From: DASQBT01 sp963746955
Lineage (GTDB): Bacteria; Pseudomonadota; Gammaproteobacteria; Burkholderiales; Thiobacillaceae
Length of the DNA stretch: 64,000 bases
Assembly (NCBI GenBank): GCA_963746955.1
Contig: CAVVDR010000006.1
Span: 19,824-83,823 of the forward strand
Reading direction: 5' to 3'
The position numbers and the translations under genes were made by a program. The notes under the pieces were generated by a model, which saw nothing but the letters and a program-made list of their open reading frames with translations, had not been told where the DNA came from and ran no database searches. This document shows positions 40,120 to 50,093 of the stretch, one piece after another. Position 1 is the first letter of the stretch; the number at the start of each line of letters is the position of its first letter.

Positions 40120-41343
40120 ATGGCATTAATTGTCCAGAAATACGGCGGGACTTCAGTCGGAAGCCCCGAACGCATCCGAAACGTCGCGGAACGGGTGGCC
40201 AAATATCGGGCCCAAGGCCACCAGTTGGTGGTGGTGGTATCGGCCATGTCCGGCGAGACCAATCGCCTGATCGCCTTGGCAAAGCAGATCCAGGCCCAGC
40301 CCAATCCGCGCGAACTGGACGTGATGGTCGCAACCGGCGAGCAAGTCACCATTGCGCTGCTCGCCATGGCGCTCAAGGACCTCGGATTGAAAGCCAAGAG
40401 CTATACCGGCTGGCAGGTGCCCATCCATACCAACAACGCCTACACCAAGGCCCGGATCGAGGATATTGACGACAAGGCGCTACGCACCGATCTGGAAGCC
40501 GGCTACGTCATCGTCGTGGCAGGCTTCCAGGGAGTGGATGGTGGAGGCAACATCACCACCCTGGGACGCGGCGGTTCCGACACCACGGGGGTAGCCCTGG
40601 CGGCCGCGCTCAAAGCCGATGAATGTCAGATCTACACCGATGTAGACGGGGTCTACACTACCGATCCCCGCATCGTGCCGCAGGCGCGCAAACTCGACAC
40701 CATCACGTTCGAGGAAATGCTTGAACTGTCCAGCCTCGGTTCCAAGGTATTGCAGATTCGCGCGGTCGAATTTGCCGGCAAGTACAAGGTTAAACTGCGG
40801 GTGTTGTCCAGCTTTGCCGAGGAAGGCGATGGCACCCTCATCACTTTCGAGGAAGACACTATGGAACAACCCATCATCTCCGGTATTGCCTTCAATCGGG
40901 ACGAAGCCAAAGTCACCGTTCTTGGCGTTCCAGACCGTCCCGGCGTGGCTTACCAAATCCTCGGCCCGGTGGCGGATGCCAACGTCGACGTGGACATGAT
41001 CATCCAGAACGTGGGGGCCAACAACACGACTGATTTCACCTTCACCGTGCACCGCAACGATTTCACCCGCACCATGGAAATCTGCAAGAACACGGCCGCA
41101 TCAATCAACGCCCGCGAGGTGATGGGCGATGACAAGATCGCCAAAGTGTCGGCGGTGGGAGTAGGGATGCGCTCCCACGTCGGCATCGCGCGCAGCATGT
41201 TCGAGGCCTTGGCCAAGGAAGGCATCAACATCCAGATGATCTCCACCTCTGAAATCAAGATTTCCGTTGTGGTGGAAGACAAGTACATGGAGTTGGCAGT
41301 GCGCGTCTTGCATCAGGCCTTCGGACTCGACAAGGCCGCCTGA
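40120..41343 (+). CDS. lysC: Aspartate kinase
   Basis: Phosphorylates aspartate at the head of the Lys/Thr/Met/DAP pathway. 407 residues. IVQKYGGTSVGSPERI opens the kinase domain; TTLGRGGSDTTGVALAAAL and YTDVDGVYTTDPRIVP follow. Two ACT domains occupy the last 150 residues (VTVLGVPDRPGVAYQILGPV and VSAVGVGMRSHVGIARSMF), so feedback inhibition by Lys and/or Thr is expected. It is monofunctional and separate from tilS. Confidence 0.97.
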   Translation: MALIVQKYGGTSVGSPERIRNVAERVAKYRAQGHQLVVVVSAMSGETNRLIALAKQIQAQPNPRELDVMVATGEQVTIALLAMALKDLGLKAKSYTGWQVPIHTNNAYTKARIEDIDDKALRTDLEAGYVIVVAGFQGVDGGGNITTLGRGGSDTTGVALAAALKADECQIYTDVDGVYTTDPRIVPQARKLDTITFEEMLELSSLGSKVLQIRAVEFAGKYKVKLRVLSSFAEEGDGTLITFEEDTMEQPIISGIAFNRDEAKVTVLGVPDRPGVAYQILGPVADANVDVDMIIQNVGANNTTDFTFTVHRNDFTRTMEICKNTAASINAREVMGDDKIAKVSAVGVGMRSHVGIARSMFEALAKEGINIQMISTSEIKISVVVEDKYMELAVRVLHQAFGLDKAA

Positions 41344-41404
41344 GCGCCCAATCGCCGTTCCGGGTGGCGCAATGAGCCGGGTTCCGGTATCATGCCGCCC
41401 TTCC

Positions 41405-41498
41405 GGAGACGTGGCCGAGAGGTCGAAGGCACTCCCCTGCTAAGGGAGCATACCGGCTTAAACCGGTATCAAGGGTTCGAATCCCTTCGTCTCCGCCA
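41405..41498 (+). tRNA. tRNA-Ser (GCT)
   Basis: 94 nt with encoded CCA and the long class II variable arm (ACCGG..CCGGT). GGAGACG pairs with CGTCTCC; anticodon loop CTGCTAA gives GCT. lysC followed by tRNA-Ser is a common betaproteobacterial order. Confidence 0.96.
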
Positions 41499-41514
41499 AT
41501 TTTGGAAAGTCCCA

Positions 41515-41766
41515 GTGTCTTGCCGAATTGGGCAAGATGCGCGGGTGAGAACCCTTCCGGGTTCGCAGTGTATAATTTCGCCGTTTCCGTGCGCCCGTAG
41601 CTCAGCTGGATAGAGTACTTGGCTACGAACCAAGGGGTCCGGTGTCTTGCCAAATTGGGCAAGATGCGCGGGTGAGAACCCTTCCGGGTTCACAGTGTAT
41701 AATTTCGCCGTTTCCGCGCGCCCGTAGCTCAGCTGGATAGAGTACTTGGCTACGAACCAAGGGGTC
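41515..41766 (+). repeat. 127-bp tandem duplication covering the tRNA-Arg promoter and 5' half
   Basis: Unit 1 (41515-41641) and unit 2 (from 41642) match over about 125 bases with only a few differences (for example ccgaattg/ccaaattg and ggttcg/ggttca). Each unit holds a hairpin CTTGCC..GGCAAG, a hairpin GAACCC..GGGTTC, a TATAAT box (41571-41576 and 41698-41703) and the first 49 bases of tRNA-Arg. The duplication breakpoint falls in the tRNA variable region. Confidence 0.95.
41591..41639 (+). pseudogene. Truncated tRNA-Arg (ACG), 5' part only
   Basis: The acceptor 5' strand, D arm and complete anticodon arm (CTTGG-CTACGAA-CCAAG) are identical to the intact tRNA-Arg 127 bases downstream, but the T arm and 3' acceptor strand are missing. 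It keeps its own TATAAT box 14 bases upstream, so a half-tRNA leader could still be transcribed in front of the real gene. Confidence 0.93.
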
Positions 41767-41794
41767 GGGAGTTCGAATCTCTCCGGGCGCGCCA
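41718..41794 (+). tRNA. tRNA-Arg (ACG)
   Basis: 77 nt with encoded CCA. GCGCCCG pairs with CGGGCGC; anticodon ACG (A34 normally deaminated to inosine by TadA). TATAAT at 41698-41703. This is the complete copy of the duplicated unit. Confidence 0.96.
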
Positions 41795-41930
41795 CAAATT
41801 TGATGCCTTCAGGTCATCGTGCCGCTATGACGTTTTTCGTCTGGGTAGGCAGCGTAAGAAAGTCCCTTCTCGCCTGGGACCGTTTCTGAACTATTCAATA
41901 CCGCGCTCCACCTGGAGTTGAGTCTGGCCG

Positions 41931-43001
41931 TCAATCGTACGATTGTTTAAACTGTCCAGCTGGCAACGGGGTAATCAACCGCATCAATTTCCAGGCATGC
42001 TGCACCCCCGCGAAATAGAGGGCAAAGATGCCGGAAAACGCATAGAACAGAACCGCATCGGGCACGCGCCAGCGCCAGCCCAGAAAACCGACCAGGGCGA
42101 ACACTGCCGCGGCCAGCAGAATAAAGCGTACGACCTGGCTGTCGGTATATCCAACACGTAAGAGAACGTGGTGAAGGTGGTCACGGCCGGGGTGAAACGG
42201 ACTCTTCCCCTTGAGCATGCGTCGCAACATCAGACTTACCGTATCGCAAAGCGGAATTGCGAAGAACCACAGTGCAGCGGCCGGTGGAAGCAGATTTCTC
42301 CCACCCTGTGTGACCATGATCGCCGAAAAGCCCAGCAGAAAACCCAGCATCAGGCTGCCGGAATCCCCCATGAACACTTTGGCATGACGCTGCCAAGGCA
42401 AACGCATATTGAAGAATAGAAATCCGATCAGCGCGCCTCCCAGGATGAGCAGAGCATGAAACTCCAACTTCATGTGTGACATATAGGCTGTAGCCATAAG
42501 GAAGGCAGCCGCGATCAACGCCAAACCCCCGGCCAAACCATCCATCCCATCTGAAAGATTGAGCGCGTTGGCCATGCCTACGGTTGCAAATATGGTCAAC
42601 GCCACGGCCAGCGTTCCAACGAGAGTGACAGGACCAAATCCAAACAGGTCCCCCAACTGGGTAAGCTGCGCACCTGAAAACACAGCGATCATCAACGCAG
42701 CAACGCCTTGGCCGGCGAAACGGAGCGCCACCGGCAGGCCTTTCAAATCATCCAGAAAGCCGAGGACAACGATAATCGACGTGGCAGCAAAAACGCCCCA
42801 AAACGTTTCATTGTGGGCAAGTTGCCACAACGCGCATGCCCCTATCGCGAACGACATGGCCAAGCCCCCCACCACGGGGATGGCACCCTGGTGATGCTTG
42901 CGCTCATCGGGATGATCGAGCCAACCGTAATTATGTGCGGCCCAGATAAAGGCAGGCGTGGCCAGCAAAGTGAGAATCAATCCAACGAACAACTGAATCA
43001 A
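41931..43001 (-). CDS. wecA: Undecaprenyl-phosphate sugar-1-phosphate transferase, WecA/TagO type
   Basis: 356-residue, about 11-helix enzyme that starts glycan assembly by moving HexNAc-1-P from UDP-sugar to undecaprenyl phosphate. Motifs: DHPDERKHHQGAIPVVGG, VLGFLDDLKG (DDxxD-like), NALNLSDGMDGLAGG, VFMGDSGSLMLG and GRDHLHHVLLR (HxHH). The start is TTG at 42999-43001 with GGGAGA six bases before it, better than any internal ATG. It is the likely initiating transferase of the EPS locus. Confidence 0.92.
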   Translation of the reverse strand: MIQLFVGLILTLLATPAFIWAAHNYGWLDHPDERKHHQGAIPVVGGLAMSFAIGACALWQLAHNETFWGVFAATSIIVVLGFLDDLKGLPVALRFAGQGVAALMIAVFSGAQLTQLGDLFGFGPVTLVGTLAVALTIFATVGMANALNLSDGMDGLAGGLALIAAAFLMATAYMSHMKLEFHALLILGGALIGFLFFNMRLPWQRHAKVFMGDSGSLMLGFLLGFSAIMVTQGGRNLLPPAAALWFFAIPLCDTVSLMLRRMLKGKSPFHPGRDHLHHVLLRVGYTDSQVVRFILLAAAVFALVGFLGWRWRVPDAVLFYAFSGIFALYFAGVQHAWKLMRLITPLPAGQFKQSYD

Positions 43002-43194
43002 ATAATTTCTCCCTGGACTCTCTGCGATATGCTGGGCCTGTTAAGGCACGCAAGACGGACCATATGCTCGCCAAGGCCGGAATGTAACATCAGTGACTGA
43101 GGCTGGCTATATAACCAAAGTCATAGAAAGCTCAGCCATTAATTTTGTCTATGAAATAAGATTCAGGTTATCAGTTTCAGTTTGACTACGGCAG

Positions 43195-43374
43195 CTAAAT
43201 TCTTAACAACCCCAGCTCGCACAAACGTGTTGCCGGAAAAGCCTTCCTGCCGCCCTTATCCTCGAGCCAACGCTTCACCATTGAACGCCCCTTGGCCGCT
43301 TCGACCACTAGCCGCCGGGCGACATCGTCCGGCCCTCCCTGATCAACCTGACTTGGCAATTTCACCAATGACAT
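43195..43374 (-). CDS. Small uncharacterised ORF overlapping a glycosyltransferase 3' end
   Basis: 59 codons starting with ATG 43374 inside the last codons of the glycosyltransferase pseudogene, in another frame. The composition is protein-like (VARRLVVEAAKGRSMVKRWLED, RLCELGLLRI) with no family I recognise. It could be a genuine small gene, or the original end of the glycosyltransferase or of a lost gene, now out of frame. No clear ribosome binding site. Confidence 0.3.
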   Translation of the reverse strand: MSLVKLPSQVDQGGPDDVARRLVVEAAKGRSMVKRWLEDKGGRKAFPATRLCELGLLRI

Positions 43375-44511
43375 CGAGATATCGATTGATCACGATCTGC
43401 TCGTCAAACTCACGCATCATCTTTTCACGCCCGCGCTGACCCATCGCCGCAAAATGATCGCGGTCCATTTCAATCATTCGCAGCATCTTGTCCGCCAGAT
43501 CGCCCACATCCCGCAAGCGGCACAAGAAACCTGTCACCCCATCGTCCACCGTATCCCGGCAGCCCGGCGCATCTGTGGTGATGATCGGCTTCGCCATGCT
43601 CGCAGCCTCCAACAGTGTCCGTGGACAACCCTCACGATAAACGACGGCAGCACCACACAGTCCGCCTCACGCAGATAGGGCAAGACATCGTCTGTCGAGC
43701 CCAGATAGCGAACCACACCCTCTCCACCCACGCCTCCACCTGCGAGCGCGGGGTATCGCCGAAGGGTTCTGCACATCCAGAAAGCCCAGCAAGCGAAACT
43801 CTGCCGCCGGATATTTCCGCCGCACCTTGCGCGCTGCCTCGACGTACTCCCCTACCCCCTTGTCCCACAGCAAACGCGCCACCAGCAAAAAAACAAATTC
43901 TCACGATTGGCAGGACTTCGCTTCTTTGCCTGAGGGGGAAGAACCGGAAGGGGAAAGTAGCCGCCTGCTCGACCGGTGCGAATCGCGCCAAATCCACCCC
44001 CGACCCTGGAATCCGTCTCCGCCTTACTCGCATCCACCAACCCCATGCGGACAAACATATCCAGGTCCTCCCGGTTCTGGAAAAACACCCGCGCCGCCCG
44101 TCCAAACGTAAAGCGGTATAACTGCTTGACCAGCCAGGTCAGGGGGCTGCGGCGGATGAATACACGGCCAAGACCGGAGACATTCGGCACCGTGGGCAAA
44201 CCGTTTATAGCGGCAGCTATCGCCCCATAAATATTCCCCTTGGGGGTGTAGCTCAGCACCACCTCGATGCCTTCATCACGAAATACCCGATGCAGCGCCC
44301 ACACCGTGCGCAATTCACGCAAAGGATTAACACTCGCCCCAGCCAGGGGAATGGTTCTATGTCGAATGCCGGCTGCAGCCAATTTGTCGACGTAGTCATC
44401 TGGCGGACCGACCGCGACCACTTCATGGCCGGCGGCCATCAACGCCTGCATCAGGCTCAGGCGAAAGTTGTAGAGATACCAGGACGTGTTGGCGATGACG
44501 GCGATGCGCAT
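43343..44511 (-). pseudogene. Glycosyltransferase family 4, broken by at least five frame changes
   Basis: Reading frames must be switched about five times (near 44010, 43900, 43750, 43717 and 43630) to follow one GT4 protein: RIAVIANTSWYLYNFRLSLM at the start, YTPKGNIYGAIAAA, IPGSGVDLARFAPVE, LVARLLWDKGVGEYVEAA, RYLGSTDDVLPYLREADCVV and EAASMAKPIITTDAPGCRD at the end. All core parts of a roughly 380-residue enzyme are present, so the lesions are small indels in an otherwise complete gene. As given it cannot make an active transferase. It would add a sugar to the EPS repeat. Confidence 0.85.
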
Positions 44512-44514
44512 GAT

Positions 44515-45624
44515 TCAAGTCCAGGCTTGTTGTTCAAACCAAGCCTGGAACATCAACACATCCCGATGACCAAGCATTACAGACCAACAAACGGCAAGAA
44601 ACCGATAAGGCAACCAAGCAAACGCATTGCTAGCAAAGTTCAACCACACCCACTGCATCAGCCCGTAGCCCAGAACCACGCTGACCACCGCCAGGGTCTT
44701 GAAGTGCTGGTCGCCAAGCAGTCGATGAACCCGCGGAAACACATAAAGCTGAATCGGCATGAAATAGAGAGCCACCCGGTCTACTGCCGTGGACGCCAAA
44801 GCCACCAAGGGAATACAGACCAAGGAAAATACAGCCATCCACACCCACAAGCGGCGCTCGTCTCCCTCCGGCGCCAATTTCTTTCTGAATAACAGCAGCA
44901 ACACAGCAGGTAACGCATTCATGGCCATACGAATGGGCCCACCCTCGGACACCATGTCGGCCTCAACATAGTTCTGCCAGAGCGCCTCGTAATATTCAGC
45001 CAGGATCGCAAGGCCAAGCCCAATACCGGCCAGCCCCACCCAAACCAGCGTCCAGAAACGGTTGCGGCGGCTCGCCAGCACAGCCAGCGGCAACAGCACA
45101 AGCGCCGTCTTGTGGAACAATGCCCCGCACGCCACAAGCAACACAAACCGCCGAATGTAGCCATCCATCAACGCCACGAGGGCGAGCAGTTCGAAACCCA
45201 TCGCCGCACTCTGGCGGGTGTATCCCATGGCGACCACTATGAGCATGTACGGCACCGCCACCAGCAAGGCAAGCCAAGGCTGTGGCTGACGTCGGCTAAA
45301 GCTGATGATTCCGACCATTACGATCGCGCCGCAAACAAAGTTGACCAAGTAAACCTCACCTCCAACCAACCCAGACAGCCAATTCAGTGCCGCGTAACCA
45401 GGATCGGACGTTCCTACTGCCGTACTCAGTGGTACACCCAGCGCATCACTGTAGAGCCCCAGGTACGGTTCCCAATCCCCTCCCACCTGATAGCGGAGAC
45501 CAATCATCAATGTGAACATCACACCAAAGAAAACCCAGGCCAAGCGTCGCAAACCTTGGGTCCCGCGCAAAGGCGATAGGACAACCAATGTGGGAAGCGC
45601 AAACATCAACCAGTAAGCGAACAT
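44515..45624 (-). CDS. EpsG-family polysaccharide polymerase
   Basis: 369-residue membrane protein with about ten helices, of the EpsG/Wzy type: IGLRYQVGGDWEPYLGLY, DPGYAALNWLSGLVGG and YTRQSAAMGFELLALVAL are its conserved parts. It polymerises repeat units at the periplasmic face. Unlike its flanking genes it is intact. The end is odd: after WLPYRFL, where such proteins usually stop, it continues with RDVLMFQAWFEQQAWT, which resembles the C-terminus of the amidotransferase encoded just upstream. Confidence 0.82.
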   Translation of the reverse strand: MFAYWLMFALPTLVVLSPLRGTQGLRRLAWVFFGVMFTLMIGLRYQVGGDWEPYLGLYSDALGVPLSTAVGTSDPGYAALNWLSGLVGGEVYLVNFVCGAIVMVGIISFSRRQPQPWLALLVAVPYMLIVVAMGYTRQSAAMGFELLALVALMDGYIRRFVLLVACGALFHKTALVLLPLAVLASRRNRFWTLVWVGLAGIGLGLAILAEYYEALWQNYVEADMVSEGGPIRMAMNALPAVLLLLFRKKLAPEGDERRLWVWMAVFSLVCIPLVALASTAVDRVALYFMPIQLYVFPRVHRLLGDQHFKTLAVVSVVLGYGLMQWVWLNFASNAFAWLPYRFLAVCWSVMLGHRDVLMFQAWFEQQAWT

Positions 45625-45630
45625 TTCTGG

Positions 45631-47616
45631 TCACCCCGCCTGCTCTGTCGCCAGCCAGGCCTGAAACATCAGCACATCCCAAAGGTAATAGTGCCAATTG
45701 CGTTTGCCAGACAAATGCTCTGCCCACTTCTGCCGGATCGGTGCCGGGTTGAAGTAACCTTCCTGCCGCAGGCGTGATTCACTCAGCAAATCTTCCGCCC
45801 AATCACGCAACGGGCCGCGCAGCCAACTGTCAATGGGAACGCCGAAGCCCATCTTCGGTCGCTCGATCAGTTCTTTGGGCACGTACTTGTACAGCACTTG
45901 CCGCAACGGCCACTTCCCCAAGCCTCGTCAGCTTGTAATCAAGTGGCAGCCGCCAGGCAAATTCCACCACGCGGTGATCCAGCAGCGGCACGCGCGTTTC
46001 CAGGCTCACAGCCATGGCGGCACGGTCCACTTTGGTGAGAATGTCATCCGGCAGATAGGTCAACAGATCCAGCGCCATCATCTGGTGCACAAAGTGGTCG
46101 GTTTGTGGCTGAAGGCTGGGATCCGTCAGCACAGTGGGCGGCTCAGTGCCCCCAAGCACCAGTTCGTCAGGATTGTGACCAGTGGCTAACCAGCTGAGCG
46201 TACAAGTCCGCTGGCGTCTTGGCTGCCATCACCCAGCGCCCTTGTGCAATTTGTCGCCGATATTGGCTTGCGCCAAGCCCTATGGGCAGCATGGCTTGAA
46301 TCGGCCCGAGCAGCCGGTTCCACCTTTGTGGACTGAAAGACGCTGTAATCATCCGCGCCAACATCATGCGCAAACCCACCGGCAAGCGGGACAACTTGCG
46401 TCCATACCCGCTGCCCCAACACATAGCGGTTGTAGCCGCCAAACAGCTCGTCCCCCGCATCCCCCGACAATGACACCGTCACATGCTGCCGCGTCATCTG
46501 CGACACCAGAAAGGTGGGTATCTGCGACGAGTCCGAAAATGGCTCATCGTAAAGTGCGGCAGCCGGGGAATCACATCAAGCGCCTGCTGGGGCGTGACAT
46601 AAAGCTCAGTGTGATCAGTGCCCAAATGCTTTGCCACCGCCTTGGCATGTTGGGCCTCGTTGTAGTCCTCTTCGTGGAAACCGATGGTGAACGTCTTTAC
46701 CGGGCGACTCGGACTGAGCCTGCATCAGCGCCACGATGGCGGATGAATCCACCCCGCCGGAAAGAAATGCGCCCAGAGGCACATCAGCCATCATCTGCTT
46801 GGCGACTGCGTCTCTCAGCAGCTTGTCCAGCGCATCGACTGCATCATCGGGCGAACCTGTAAACGGATGCGCCAATCCATCTAGCCACCACCTGCCGCGC
46901 ATCCCAGTAGCGTTGCGGCTTGGGCATTCGGGTTTTGTAGCGAAATAGTCAGCAGCGAACCCGGCAACAGTTTGTGTATGCCCTGATAGATGGAATACGG
47001 TGCGGGAATATAGTTGTGGCGCATCAACAGCGCCAGCGCATTGCGATCGATCTCTGCACGAAAGGCGGGATGCGCCTTGAGCGCCTTCAACTCCGAACCA
47101 AACAAGAAAGGTATCGCCCTGCCATCCGTAGTAAAGGGGTTTTTCACCCAAACGGTCACGGCCAAGGTCAATGTGCGATCGGCCTTATCCCATACCGCAA
47201 AGGCAAACATCCCAATGGCCCGTTCGACTCGTGCCCGCGATGCCCCAGGCGTCAAAACCCGCCAGCAGCGTTTCTGTGTCCGAATGCCCACGCCATTCCA
47301 ATACCCCTTGCCCTCATGGGACGAGAGGGGCGAATCCAACTCTACCCCAATCGCTTGGTGGTTGTAGATCTCGCCGTTGAAGACGATAACAAAGCGCCCG
47401 CAAGGCCGACACCATGGGCTGATGCCCGGCGGCAGACAAATCGAGAATCGACAAACGCCGATGCACCAACCCCACACCAGCATCGATATCTGTCCATATC
47501 CCCGCATCGTCCGGTCCGCGATGGGCAATAGCTTGGCCCATGCCTTTAAGCACAGTCTGCAATTCGTGGCCTGGCAACCCCGGACCGTTACCGAGAAATC
47601 CTGCAACGCCACACAT
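45631..47616 (-). pseudogene. Asparagine-synthase-like amidotransferase, multiply frameshifted
   Basis: A glutamine-hydrolysing asparagine synthase homologue like those in exosortase/EPS loci. It starts MCGVAGFLG (nucleophile Cys2), has SGGVDSSAIVALMQAQS (PP-loop) near 46740, SLSGDAGDELFGGYNRYV near 46470, and ends WDVLMFQAWLATEQAG. At least eight frame changes are needed to join these, many at short homopolymers (for example an extra T near 47405). All domains remain, so the gene was recently whole or is misassembled. Its stop lies six bases before EpsG. Confidence 0.85.
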
Positions 47617-47673
47617 CAGGTGATGGGACTATGCTGCTCACAGTCGTCACGGAAGTGGAAAAAAAGATAACAG

Positions 47674-48771
47674 CTATTCTTCATAGAAAGCTTCATAGCG
47701 TTTCACCACCTGACCGATCTTGAAGTGTTCGGCTACCCTTGCCCTGGCGCGGGCCACCTATTGCCCTATGCTGATGCGGCTTATAGTGCGCTGTTGCTGA
47801 AAACTACCTATGTCTCCGGATGACAAACCCGTGTCTCCGACGATATAAGCCGAATCTCCCACATCCGTCACTACACAGGGAACGCCGCAGGCCATCGCTT
47901 CACCCAAGACGTTGGGAAATGCCTCACCATAAGAAGAAGAAACCAAAAGATCCAGTGCAGCCATCAATCGTGGGATATCGCTCCGCAAGCCCAGCAAGTG
48001 CGTTACATTCCTTACGCCCGTGGCCTTCACTGCCTGCAATAGATTGCCATTGCTCTCATCAACTCCTTTGCCTGCCAGTACAAAATGTACCCTTGGCAAT
48101 CTGCAATGTAGCAAGCCTGCCGCGTCGAAAAATCCCGCGTGATTTTTTTGCGCATCAAAGCGGCCGATCATACCAACCAAGGGCGTATCCGCTCCCACGC
48201 CTAATTCGCATCGTACTTCCGCTCGGGCCAGCAAATCGGGTTGAAAGCGCGCAAGGTCAAATCCATTCGGCACTACCACCATTTTGTTAGCCGCATAACC
48301 GAAATCCACATGGACCTGGCGCGCCACTTCCGAGCAACTCAAAATCCGGTCAGGAACCCAGCGGGTGACCCGTGCACATGCGCCAACAACGACACGTGTA
48401 GAAAACTTGGTTTTGTCGCGATCAAGATTGCTGTTGCGAATGCACCAGCCAATTGCTCCCAACCCTGCCAAACGAGCCGCCAGCCCACCAAGCAGGTCTG
48501 CGTGGTACATCCAGGTGTGCACCACGTCTGGCTTTAGCACGTTGAGCCGCCGTACCAAGCGAAAAAAAACAAAAGGGCTTGGCAGCCCAGGTCGCATATC
48601 CAAAGATTCCACCGAGATTCCCAACGCCTGAATGCGCGGACCGATTTCACCCGGCGTTGTAAGTGAAATGACATGGGGCGAAAACCTCGAACCCAGGCGT
48701 TCTAGCATTCTGAGGAGCATCATTTCCGCACCGCCGGTCGAAAGGCCGGTGATTATGATAACGATTTTCAA
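47674..48771 (-). pseudogene. Glycosyltransferase family 4 with an in-frame TAG
   Basis: 338 codons read as a normal GT4 (IITGLSTGGAEMMLLRML, MIGRFDAQKNHAGF, SSYGEAFPNVLGEAMACGVPCVVTD) to a TAG at 47758-47760. Beyond it the same frame continues 27 codons as VARARARVAEHFKIGQVVKRYEAFYEE, the normal end of such enzymes. The segment before the TAG (SSGDIGSFQQQRTISRI) is not family-like and is short, so a small deletion or paired indels probably accompany the stop. Loss of the last helix may or may not abolish activity. Confidence 0.75.
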
Positions 48772-48915
48772 ACACGGTCACCGGAGGAGAGTTTTTGGGC
48801 GGATCGGATTATCGATACTTGCTAGCGTTGTGCAAAAGGCAATTGCATGAAGTTCATCGCACCCATGAATTGGAAAATCGCCCAAGCATAACCAAAGTAC
48901 ACACAGTGTCGCAAA

Positions 48916-48963
48916 GAAGATAATCGGACCTCGCTTAATGAAGATAATCGGACCTCGCTTAAT
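48916..48963. repeat. 24-bp perfect tandem duplication
   Basis: Two identical 24-base units at 48916-48939 and 48940-48963 in the 205-base gap between two glycosyltransferase genes. On the minus strand they encode IKRGPIIF twice in a short ORF (up to 48996) that I cannot assign. The gap may hold remains of a lost gene. Confidence 0.85.
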
Positions 48964-48976
48964 AAGGAGCTGGCGA

Positions 48977-50093
48977 TCAAAGGGCTGCATGGCCAATCAG
49001 TTCCTGTTCGTAGCGGTCCACGATCTTGTTCACTGCGTAGAGTTCGACCACCTCTGGGGAAAGCCGCGTGCGCCAAGGCATATACCGAATCGCCCGGGCC
49101 AGCCCTTCAGCCGTTATACTTTCCGCCAACATACACCCCTCCACTCCCTCCAGAATCTCCCTCACGCCGCCGGGTGCCGGTGTGGCTATAACCGCTGTGC
49201 CGCAGGCCAATGCTTCCAGCACCACGTTAGGAAAGCCCTCATAGTGGGAACTCAGCACAAAAGCATCGGCCTGCGCGAAAAATGGGTAAGGATTCTTCTG
49301 GAAGCCAGCAAAGTGCACTTGCTGTGCCAAGCCGCTGTCTCGCACCAAACGCTCCAGATCTCCACGCAACGGGCCTTGGCCTAGAATAGTAAGCCGCAGG
49401 CGTGGGTTGCCGCAGAGTGCCAACGCTTTTATAAGAATGTCAAAACCTTTAACTGCTACCAAGCGCCCAACGGCCAATAGATAGATAAAGTCTGCTTCCC
49501 CAGGGTGAACTACCTCGTCAAAACCCGTTTCTAACGGTTCAATTGCCAGTCGACGGATGTGTTCCACATCCACCGGATTGTGTATTACCACTGGTTTCCC
49601 CGGCGGCAAACTGAAGTTTTCAATTAAATCGTCTCTCATATATCGAGACTGGCAAACTACGGTGTCAAAACGGTTATAGAAATTGCGATAGGCCCAGCGC
49701 CATATCGGCGGCCATGAATAAGTCCTGATGTTCTCGCTAACAATGCTAGTTTCCCTGGCAATGAACCGTACCGCTTTCGGCAGCAGTGGCCGAATGATTG
49801 CCAACGCGAGATTGAGATGCCCCAAGGTAGAGAACACAACGTCCGGTCGCCCCCAGGTCAGCAATGCAATCTTCAGCAGGGCATAGCGTACCCGCGTACA
49901 CTCAAGGTCGATCAACTCCACATCCGCTGGCACATCATCCAGGTAGGCTGCTTCGCGGGTGTCAACCACTGCCAGAGCCAAGTGGAACTTTGTTCGATCC
50001 AGATGGCGCAACAAGGTAACAACAACCCTCTCTTGCACCACCCCCGCGCAAAGTTGGGAGCAGGAACAGAACACGCTTCTTTAAAGTGGTCAT
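48977..50093 (-). pseudogene. Glycosyltransferase family 4 with one frameshift near the start
   Basis: The ATG at 50091-50093 begins MTTLKKRVLFLLPTLRGGGA, the usual N-terminus, but one extra A around 50033 throws it out of frame; skipping it continues ERVVVTLLRHLDRTKF and an intact GT4 body (ARETSIVSENIRTY, LAVGRLVAVKGFDILIKAL, SSHYEGFPNVVLEALACGTAVIATPAPGG). About 371 residues if repaired. The start overlaps the DUF2334 stop as ATGA, showing the original operon coupling. The remaining downstream ORF could be translated only from a poor internal start. Confidence 0.85.

Noticed and set aside
41469..41795. 108-codon ORF on the - strand (RFELPTPWFVAKYSIQLSYG)
   Set aside because: Classic false ORF antisense to tRNA-Arg, seen twice because the region is duplicated.
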